A stretch of DNA of 64,000 nt from Bacteroidales bacterium (GTDB lineage: Bacteria; Bacteroidota; Bacteroidia; Bacteroidales; P3). The stretch's first letter is position 1. Every line of letters starts with the position of its first letter. Where the stretch lies: assembly GCA_017429685.1 (NCBI GenBank), contig JAFROL010000010.1, positions 1 through 64,000 on the forward strand, written 5' to 3'. Of this stretch, positions 57,280-64,000 are shown one piece after another. A program made the position numbers and the translations under genes. The notes beneath the pieces are model-generated. The model was not told where the DNA came from. It made no database searches and worked only from the letters and a program-made list of their open reading frames with translations.

Positions 57280-59033
57280 CCCTTCAAATCCACTTTAATC
57301 TGCAATTCGTCAAGCTGCGCATCGGAGATTGGCGACGGCGAGCCAGACATAACATCGCGGCCCGAGTTGTTCTTCGGGAAGGCGATGAAGTCGCGGATCG
57401 AGTCAGCACCACCGAAGAGCGAGCAGAGACGGTCGAAACCGAAGGCCAGACCGGCGTGCGGCGGAGCACCGTATGTGAAGGCATCCATCAGGAAACCGAA
57501 CTGGGCGGCAGCCTGCTCGTCGGTGAAGCCAAGCGTGTGGAACATCTTGTTCTGCAACGTGCGGTCGTGGATACGGATCGAGCCGCCTCCCACCTCGACG
57601 CCGTTCATCACGATGTCGTAGGCATTGGCGCGGATGTCGCCCCATTTCGACGGGTCGTCGAGCAAAGCCTCGTCCTCCGGCTTCGGAGCAGTAAAGGGAT
57701 GGTGCATAGCGTAGTAGCGCTGCGTCTCGTCGTCCCATTCCAGCAGCGGGAAGTCGATGACCCACAGCGGAGCGAAGACCTCGGGATTGCGCAGGCCCAG
57801 CTGGTTGCCCATCTCGAGACGCAGAGCGCAGAGCTGCACGCGCGTCTTCATTGCCGGACCACAGAGGATAAGCATCAGGTCGCCAGGCTTGGCGCCAAAC
57901 TTCTCGGCGATGGCCTTCTGGTCGTCCTGCGTATAGAACTTGTCGACCGAGCTCTTGAACGTGCCGTCGGCATTGTATTTGATGTAGACCATTCCGCCGG
58001 CGCCCACCTGCGGACGCTTGACGAAGTCGGTCAGCGCATCAAGCTGTTTACGAGTGTATTCGGCGCAGCCTTCGGCGCATATGCCCACAACCAGTTCAGC
58101 GTTGTCGAACAAGCCGAAGCCTTTGCCCTTGGCCACGTCGTTCAGTTCCACGAACTCCATACCGAAGCGGATGTCCGGCTTGTCGCTGCCATAGCGACGC
58201 ATAGCGTCGTGCCACGTGATGCGCGGGAACTTGTCGAACGTCAGTCCCTTCATCTCCTTGAAAAGGTGCTTTGCCAGACCCTCAAAGGTCTGCAGCACAT
58301 CCTCCTGTTCCACGAACGACATCTCGCAGTCGATCTGCGTGAACTCCGGCTGGCGGTCAGCACGCAGGTCCTCGTCGCGGAAGCAGCGCACAATCTGGAA
58401 ATAGCGGTCCATACCGGCCACCATCAGCAGCTGCTTGTACTGCTGCGGACTCTGCGGCAGGGCGTAGAACTCGCCAGGGTTCATACGGCTCGGCACAACG
58501 AAGTCGCGGGCGCCTTCGGGGGTCGACTTGATAAGCATAGGAGTCTCGATTTCGAGGAAATCGAGTTTGCTCAAATAGTTGCGCACCAGCATAGCCATAC
58601 GGTGGCGCAGCTCCAGGTTGCGGCGCACCGGATTGCGGCGGATGTCGAGGTAGCGGTACTTCATACGCAGGTCGTCGCCGCCATCGCTCTGGTCCTCAAT
58701 GGTAAAGGGAGGCGTCTTGGCCTCGTTAAGCACCGTCAGTTCCTTGACGTCGATTTCGATCTCGCCGGTAGGAATCTTCGTGTTCTTGCTGCTGCGCTCA
58801 ATGACAACGCCTTTGGCCTGCAGCACATATTCGCGCCCCAAGCGGCGAGCCTTCTCGCACAGTTCGGCATTGGTTTCCATATTGAAGGCCAGCTGCGTGA
58901 TGCCGTAGCGGTCGCGCAGGTCAATGAAAGTCATTCCGCCGAGGTCGCGGCTGCGCTGCAGCCATCCGCACAGCGTCACTTCCTGACCCACATTGCTTAT
59001 ATTTAATTCACCACAAGTGTTTGTACGATACAT
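57276..59033 (-). CDS. aspS: aspartate--tRNA ligase AspRS
   Basis: Class II aminoacyl-tRNA synthetase of the bacterial type. N-terminal OB-fold anticodon-binding domain ([26 protein letters not shown]), then motif 2 [18 protein letters not shown], the bacterial GAD insert and motif 3 [15 protein letters not shown]. It is 585 aa, as expected. I cannot tell from sequence alone whether it is discriminating or also charges tRNA-Asn. First gene of the aspS-menA-ubiE operon, with a TAnnTTTG box about 35 bp upstream. Confidence 0.97.
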   Translation of the reverse strand: MYRTNTCGELNISNVGQEVTLCGWLQRSRDLGGMTFIDLRDRYGITQLAFNMETNAELCEKARRLGREYVLQAKGVVIERSSKNTKIPTGEIEIDVKELTVLNEAKTPPFTIEDQSDGGDDLRMKYRYLDIRRNPVRRNLELRHRMAMLVRNYLSKLDFLEIETPMLIKSTPEGARDFVVPSRMNPGEFYALPQSPQQYKQLLMVAGMDRYFQIVRCFRDEDLRADRQPEFTQIDCEMSFVEQEDVLQTFEGLAKHLFKEMKGLTFDKFPRITWHDAMRRYGSDKPDIRFGMEFVELNDVAKGKGFGLFDNAELVVGICAEGCAEYTRKQLDALTDFVKRPQVGAGGMVYIKYNADGTFKSSVDKFYTQDDQKAIAEKFGAKPGDLMLILCGPAMKTRVQLCALRLEMGNQLGLRNPEVFAPLWVIDFPLLEWDDETQRYYAMHHPFTAPKPEDEALLDDPSKWGDIRANAYDIVMNGVEVGGGSIRIHDRTLQNKMFHTLGFTDEQAAAQFGFLMDAFTYGAPPHAGLAFGFDRLCSLFGGADSIRDFIAFPKNNSGRDVMSGSPSPISDAQLDELQIKVDLKG

Positions 59034-59067
59034 AGATATATTATTTTCATTATTATTTACGAATCTG

Positions 59068-59075
59068 CAAATTTA
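59068..59075 (-). promoter_or_regulatory. -7 box for aspS
   Basis: Minus strand TAAATTTG matches TAnnTTTG, about 35 bp before the start codon. Confidence 0.5.
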
Positions 59076-59124
59076 CATAAAAAAATTTAATTCTGTTTTT
59101 TTTGTTTTGTTTAAGAAACTTTTG

Positions 59125-59132
59125 TAACTTTG
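59125..59132 (+). promoter_or_regulatory. promoter of the type III-like restriction-modification locus
   Basis: TAACTTTG followed by C, with TTTG about 20 bp upstream at the -33 position; the start codon is 33 bp downstream. Confidence 0.65.
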
Positions 59133-59165
59133 CATTTTGAAATTTAAAGATAGACAATACATTAT

Positions 59166-61103
59166 ATGTCTGCTATAAACGACCTTATAAACAAGATAGA
59201 GGATACAGATCTGCGGCGGAAAATCGAGGAAGAACTGAAACGGCTACTGATGCGAAAGAAGTTCGGCTTAGTTTTCGAAGAACATCAACCAGAGGGTCTG
59301 ACCGAAGGCCCTATTTATCCCACGTTGGAGAAACAGGACGAGGTGTGCAACGCGCCCAACAACACGTTATGGCACGCGCTGATTGAGGCCGACAACTACT
59401 ATGCGTTGCAGCTTCTGGCCTATCTCTATCCCGGTATGGTGGACTGCATTTATATCGACCCGCCTTACAACACGGGTGCTCGTGACTGGAAGTACAACAA
59501 CGACTATGTGGACTCTTCCGACCAGTACCGTCACTCCAAATGGCTCTCGATGATGAAGCGTCGCCTGAAGTTGGCGAAGAAACTACTGAACCCTCGCGAC
59601 TCGGTGCTGATTGTCACCATCGATGAAAAGGAGTATTTGCATTTGGGATGTCTGCTGGAGGAGATGTTTCCAGAGACGAGGATGCAGATGGTGAGTTGTT
59701 GCATAAATCCAACTGGCGTTGCACGAATGGGAGAGTTTGCCAGAACAGACGAATACATATTCATTATTCAATTTGGCAGTAGCAGTCCAACAGCATTACC
59801 ACTAGATAAAGTATGGCTAATTAATGAATCTAACAAATCAAATACAGGAAACAATCCTTTCTGGCGTATGCTCCGTAGAAGTGGGACACATGACACGCGA
59901 AAAGAACGCCCTAACCTATTCTTTCCCATATACGTAAGCAAAAAAAACGGGAAAATTCTAAAGTGTGGAAATTCGCTTAGTATAGACGAAGATCGTAGTT
60001 CTTTCTTATGTTCCGAGGATGAAGAAATAATTTGGCCTATCAAGAAAAATGGCGAAGAAGGGTGTTGGCAATTAGGGCAGGAGAAAATACTGCAACGTCT
60101 ACAAGAAGGTTATATTAGAACATTATCGAGAAATGAAAATGGATGGGTAATAACCTATCTAGCAGAAGGGGAAATTTCAAAAATAGATAGCGGTACATAT
60201 CAGATAATAGGTAGAGGAGGTAGCAATAATGAACTTCAGATTAAAGGAACAGATTCTAAAAGAAATTTCGTACCCGGTACTCAATGGAGGATTCCACTTC
60301 ATAGTGCTAGGCATCACGGTAGTGCTTTACTGAATCAAACTCTTGGTCAAGGCCGTTTCTCCTTCCCCAAATCCCTCTACGCCGTTCACGACACCATCCG
60401 TTTCTTCGTAGCCAACAAACCCAATGCTCTGATTGTTGACTTTTTCGCTGGCTCTGGCACTACACTCCACGCTGTGAACCTGTTGAATGCAGAGGATGGC
60501 GGCCATCGTCGCTGCATTATGGTGACGAACAACGAAGTGAGTGAGCAGGAGGCCAAGACGTTGACAAAGCAAGGATACAAGCCAGGCGACGACGAATGGG
60601 AACGACTGGGCATAGCCCGCTATGTAAACTGGCCTCGGACAGTCTGCTCAATAGAAGGACACGACGTGAATGGACAACCGCTGAAAGGCGAATATTTAGG
60701 CACCGACCACCGACAGATGAAAGACGGGTTTGAGGCCAACTGCATCTTCTTCAAACTCGACTTCCTCGACAAGACACAGGTGGCCCTCGGGCGCCAGTTC
60801 CGCGAACTGTTGCCGCTGCTTTGGATGAAGGCTGGCGCCGTTGGACCCTGTCCCCAACTGGACGGTGAAAAAACCCCACAAATGTTGGTGCTGCCGGAGA
60901 ACCGCTTTGCCGTGCTGACCGACGAGAAAGCTTTTGGTGACTTTTTGGACAAAGTCGAAAAAACAGATGCCGTCCGCACGGTGTATCTCGTAGTAGACAG
61001 CGAATCGATGTATCGCGAGATGGCCCACTGTTTTCCACGGCGGGAGACTTTTCAACTCTACCGCGACTATCTGGACAATTTTAGAATAAATGTGAAAGGA
61101 TAA
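59166..61103 (+). CDS. type III DNA adenine-N6 methyltransferase (Mod)
   Basis: Beta-class amino-methyltransferase: catalytic motif IV IYIDPPYNTG (DPPY 98-101) near the N-terminus and SAM motif I DFFAGSGTTLHAV (425-437) near the C-terminus. It is 645 aa, the length of type III Mod subunits, which recognise the site for the whole complex. The region between the motifs (residues about 175-385) is the expected target-recognition domain. It is visibly more AT-rich than the flanks, suggesting domain exchange. The C-terminal part (after residue 480) is normal for the family. First gene of a three-gene operon. Confidence 0.93.
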   Translation: MSAINDLINKIEDTDLRRKIEEELKRLLMRKKFGLVFEEHQPEGLTEGPIYPTLEKQDEVCNAPNNTLWHALIEADNYYALQLLAYLYPGMVDCIYIDPPYNTGARDWKYNNDYVDSSDQYRHSKWLSMMKRRLKLAKKLLNPRDSVLIVTIDEKEYLHLGCLLEEMFPETRMQMVSCCINPTGVARMGEFARTDEYIFIIQFGSSSPTALPLDKVWLINESNKSNTGNNPFWRMLRRSGTHDTRKERPNLFFPIYVSKKNGKILKCGNSLSIDEDRSSFLCSEDEEIIWPIKKNGEEGCWQLGQEKILQRLQEGYIRTLSRNENGWVITYLAEGEISKIDSGTYQIIGRGGSNNELQIKGTDSKRNFVPGTQWRIPLHSARHHGSALLNQTLGQGRFSFPKSLYAVHDTIRFFVANKPNALIVDFFAGSGTTLHAVNLLNAEDGGHRRCIMVTNNEVSEQEAKTLTKQGYKPGDDEWERLGIARYVNWPRTVCSIEGHDVNGQPLKGEYLGTDHRQMKDGFEANCIFFKLDFLDKTQVALGRQFRELLPLLWMKAGAVGPCPQLDGEKTPQMLVLPENRFAVLTDEKAFGDFLDKVEKTDAVRTVYLVVDSESMYREMAHCFPRRETFQLYRDYLDNFRINVKG

Positions 61104-61109
61104 AACGTG

Positions 61110-61889
61110 ATGGACCGATTACAACATATTTTCGATATCATTGCCAAGGAAGGCTTTGCCGACGAGGCACTACAAGGAATAAACAACTACATAAAAGACA
61201 TACAAAATGGGACAGAAAACTTTTTTAGATTTAATTTATCAGAGCATGCAGGACTCTGCAAGGGAGGCGCGCCTCTTATTGGGGCGTCCATCGTCGCGAG
61301 TTACGCGGCAACAAGCATTACAGCAAGTAGCGATGCTACAGGCAGCAAAGGCAGCCCAGCAAACTGGGAAATAGACGCATATCAGGAGAAACTTATTGAG
61401 CAATGGGCCAAGGCCGCCAATCTATGGGAGGAGAATTCCGAACAGATATTGACGGAGGAATTCGGTCCAATGATAGCACAGGGAGCAGAAGCAAAAGTTT
61501 ATTACAGCGATGGCAACACATCAGTGGTAAAAGAGCGAGCCTCCATCTATTCAACAACACAGAAAGCCCTAGATGCCATCGTACTGCACAACTACCTGTT
61601 TCCAGAAACCGCGATGAAGGTAATAGGATTCACTCGCGACAGCGACGGCCTTATGCGTATTGTACTGACACAACCTTATATTAAATGCAAACGGCTTGCA
61701 AGCAAAGAGGAAATTGACGAGATGGTGGCAGAAAAGGGATTTCGCGACAACTGGCAGGGACAAGGAATAAACTACATCTCTAATCACATAACATTGGAAG
61801 ATATGCATCCTGCAAATGTGTTCATTGACGAAATTACAGAGAAACCCATCTGCATTGATTGTATTGTTAAATTCACGAAACAAAAATGA
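61110..61889 (+). CDS. protein-kinase-like protein (polyvalent protein kinase domain type), 259 aa
   Basis: The C-terminal half has kinase-like elements: a glycine-loop segment AQGAEAKVYY, the Lys in SVVKERAS, a hinge-like TQPYIKCKR, a catalytic-loop-like LEDMHPANVFID and a metal Asp in ICIDCIVKF. This resembles the polyvalent protein kinase domain of phage and mobile-element proteins. The N-terminal 110 residues are unassigned. It lies 6 bp after mod and its stop overlaps the res start (ATGA), so it is translated with the restriction enzyme. An in-frame GTG one codon earlier is an alternative start. Its substrate is unknown; control of or signalling from the restriction system is a guess. 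Confidence 0.75.
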   Translation: MDRLQHIFDIIAKEGFADEALQGINNYIKDIQNGTENFFRFNLSEHAGLCKGGAPLIGASIVASYAATSITASSDATGSKGSPANWEIDAYQEKLIEQWAKAANLWEENSEQILTEEFGPMIAQGAEAKVYYSDGNTSVVKERASIYSTTQKALDAIVLHNYLFPETAMKVIGFTRDSDGLMRIVLTQPYIKCKRLASKEEIDEMVAEKGFRDNWQGQGINYISNHITLEDMHPANVFIDEITEKPICIDCIVKFTKQK

Positions 61890-64000
61890 TCGACGAGCTG
61901 ATAACATTTCAGAAACGGGCCAAAGAGCAACTGCGGCAACATTGTGCAGCAGCGCACAACGAATACAGACAGACTGGGCAAAGCCAGGTGGTGTCGTTCA
62001 CGGCACCCACTGGCGCCGGCAAGACCGTTATTATGGCCTCGCTAATAGAAGACATTTTGTTTGGCACAGAGCAATATATTGAGCAGCCCGACGCCATTTT
62101 CGTGTGGTTAAGTGATTCGCCCGAACTGAACCTGCAGTCAAAAGAGAAGATTGATACCAAATGCGACAAAATCAAGATTAATCAGAGTGTGGTGATTAGC
62201 GACGACAGTTTCGACCACGAGACCCTGGAGGATAGTCACATTTATTTCCTGAATACCCAGAAACTGGGCAAAGCTAGCAACCTGACACAACATTCAGATA
62301 AACGTCAATACACAATCTGGGAGACGTTGTCAAATACGATAAGCGAGAAGGCCAACAAACTCTATTTTATCATCGACGAAGCCCATCGTGGAATGAGAGG
62401 AAACGAAGCAGGGCGTGCTACAACTATAATGCAAAAGTTCATTCTGGGCAGCGAAAACGACGGACTTCCACCAGTACCTGTGGTAATAGGTATGTCAGCC
62501 ACCATCGAGCGTTTCAACCAGTTAGTGAAAAATTCCACAGCCACCAACCGACCTGTCCGCGTATTGCCTAGCGATGTTCGTTCTTCCGGATTGCTGAAGG
62601 ACAGGGTAATAATATACTACCCAAAAGAGAGTGGCGAACAGAAAGATATGGCTGTGTTACAAGCCGCCACCGACGAGTGGCTGCAGAAATGCCTGCATTG
62701 GGAAACATTCTGCCGTGAACAGCATCATTGGATGGTAAAGCCAATCTTTGTTGTACAGGTGCTCAATGGAACTGGGGATGCGTTATCGGCGACAGATCTC
62801 AACGAATGTCTGGCGAAAATAGAGGAACGGTCAGGATTCAAGTTAAAGAGCGGCGAGGTTGTCCACGCCTTTGGCGACACAAAAGGAGTTGTTACGATAA
62901 ACGGTTTGGATGTTCCTTACGTGGAGCCATCGAAGATTCAGGAAAACAAGCAGGTTCGTGTGGTATTCTTCAAGGAAACGCTAACCACAGGATGGGATTG
63001 TCCAAGAGCAGAGACAATGATGTCTTTTCGACGATATGTGGATGCCACGGCAATTGCACAGTTGCTGGGGCGTATGGTGCGCACACCTATCCACCAACGC
63101 ATTTTGGTCGACGATATGTTGAACGATGTGCAGCTGTTCCTGCCTCATTTTGATGCAGACAAAGTAAAGTCTGTAGTTGATGAATTGCAGAATGAGGAAG
63201 GAGGCGAACTACCCACCGACGTTATCGGCGAAGAAATAGAACATATTCAGTATGTTTGGCTAACGGCCAAGCAGCCCATACCCCGTAAACGGACGGCAAT
63301 GGACGACAGTCCCACTCTATTTGACCTGCCAGAAGAGCCCGATGGGCAAAGTACCATTCCGAGTTATTCCCACACCACACCAACGGAAATCAATACTTCC
63401 AGCCATAGAAGTACATCATCTGCACCCTCCGAAAACCAGGAGTCAATGATGCTTGAACAGGGTGATATCGACCGAGAAAAGATTATCGATTTCATCAACG
63501 ACCTCGCTTTGCCTAGCTACCATATAAGACAATTCCAGCAGAACGACTATCTTATTTCACTTTTCAAGTTAGGTCATTTCCTTCTGTTGTCCGGTTTAGA
63601 CACTAGTGCAAGGGAAAATATTGTTGAGAGCATCGTCGATCGTATTCATAACTATATTCAGAGGTTGAAGTCGACAGGAAAATATTCGAAGCTTAAAGAG
63701 AATGTCGTCAGTTTCGAGATGTTTGCCAATATATATGACGCTTTCGGTGAGCAACTGAAAAGCACTCCGCTGAAGAACCTGTTTTCAGAGACCGACAGAG
63801 ACATAGAGTTGCAACTGCGAATGGCCGAGAAACAGTTGGGCAACGAAGGCATAGCCTATGCCTATGGAAGGAAATACGATAATCCCGATAATGTTGGAAG
63901 CTATATGGTCGATGTCATACTCTTTGTTGGCGATACAGAGCAGATGGAGAGCCTGCACGAATACGCAAAAACAGAGTACCACAAGCTGAACGACAAATAC
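61886..64000 (+). CDS. type III restriction enzyme helicase subunit (Res), partial
   Basis: Begins at an ATG overlapping the kinase-like gene's stop and runs off the window end after 705 codons. SF2 helicase motifs are present: Walker A TAPTGAGKTVIMASL, DEAH box FIIDEAHRG, motif III GMSATIERF, motif V/VI TLTTGWDCPRAE and AQLLGRMVRTP. These match type III Res subunits, which translocate or slide on DNA before cleavage with a C-terminal PD-(D/E)xK nuclease. That nuclease would lie past residue 705 and is not seen. A Ser/Thr/Pro-rich linker lies at about 490-520. Confidence 0.9.
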   Translation, partial: MIDELITFQKRAKEQLRQHCAAAHNEYRQTGQSQVVSFTAPTGAGKTVIMASLIEDILFGTEQYIEQPDAIFVWLSDSPELNLQSKEKIDTKCDKIKINQSVVISDDSFDHETLEDSHIYFLNTQKLGKASNLTQHSDKRQYTIWETLSNTISEKANKLYFIIDEAHRGMRGNEAGRATTIMQKFILGSENDGLPPVPVVIGMSATIERFNQLVKNSTATNRPVRVLPSDVRSSGLLKDRVIIYYPKESGEQKDMAVLQAATDEWLQKCLHWETFCREQHHWMVKPIFVVQVLNGTGDALSATDLNECLAKIEERSGFKLKSGEVVHAFGDTKGVVTINGLDVPYVEPSKIQENKQVRVVFFKETLTTGWDCPRAETMMSFRRYVDATAIAQLLGRMVRTPIHQRILVDDMLNDVQLFLPHFDADKVKSVVDELQNEEGGELPTDVIGEEIEHIQYVWLTAKQPIPRKRTAMDDSPTLFDLPEEPDGQSTIPSYSHTTPTEINTSSHRSTSSAPSENQESMMLEQGDIDREKIIDFINDLALPSYHIRQFQQNDYLISLFKLGHFLLLSGLDTSARENIVESIVDRIHNYIQRLKSTGKYSKLKENVVSFEMFANIYDAFGEQLKSTPLKNLFSETDRDIELQLRMAEKQLGNEGIAYAYGRKYDNPDNVGSYMVDVILFVGDTEQMESLHEYAKTEYHKLNDKY

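Noticed and set aside
1-64000. Ribosomal RNA genes, phage structural genes or conjugation genes.
   Set aside because: None were seen on either strand; only two tRNA genes were supported.

Overview
The window is a Bacteroidales-type chromosome segment. The evidence is the TAnnTTTG (-7 type) promoters, a type IX secretion (T9SS) type B sorting domain and a PorE-like companion, type B ribosomal protein L31, menaquinone genes, and lipoproteins and TlpA-like redoxins of Bacteroidetes type. The genus cannot be set from sequence alone.

Layout. 1-300 is a 120-bp tandem repeat. 320-8828 (minus) holds a hypothetical gene, murB, a P-loop/CYTH fusion, a MATE transporter, an M20 amidohydrolase, a PlsC-like acyltransferase and a GH20 hexosaminidase. 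9168-10655 is a flippase. 10742-12770 (minus) is a putative redox operon: three small Cys-rich lipoproteins and a DoxX/thioredoxin fusion. 12867-18526 (minus) holds an O-methyltransferase, ftsK, a secreted protein and murF, followed by tRNA-Pro. 19082-27299 (minus) holds a T9SS cargo protein, a PorE-like protein, lon, rpmE2 and a YD-repeat protein. 27703-32215 (plus) holds a TlpA-like redoxin, an M3 peptidase and yebC.

Three accessory regions stand out. (A) 32525-39453 is an island at tRNA-Glu, bounded by a 19-bp direct repeat. It carries a candidate structured RNA, four unrecognised genes (one with a split zinc ribbon and a C-terminal membrane anchor), an AAA/ABC-type ATPase and two Sel1-repeat proteins, and no integrase. 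(B) 48645-52672 is a 4-kb segment bounded by ~90-bp imperfect inverted repeats. It carries only a DUF4062-STAND NTPase-TPR protein and a single-HKD phospholipase-D-type nuclease, which looks like a mobile NLR-like defence cassette. (C) 59166 to beyond the window end is a type III-like restriction-modification locus with a kinase-like gene inserted between mod and res.

Between them lie housekeeping genes: glmM, a deoxynucleoside kinase, kdsB, an HU/SPOR protein, trmB, a second yebC, rsmI, a DnaQ-like exonuclease, htpG, a nitroreductase-like gene, ubiE/menG, menA and aspS.

A genome-specific oddity runs through the window. Composite short repeats, made of 7-, 8- or 14-bp unit arrays often followed by a GGCTGACGCGG-like core, sit directly at gene ends and also occur in frame inside ubiE (twice) and htpG (once). 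Two copies of one 22-bp-arm palindrome and one 111-nt hairpin are further non-coding structures. Coordinates and alignments were made by eye; no database search was run.
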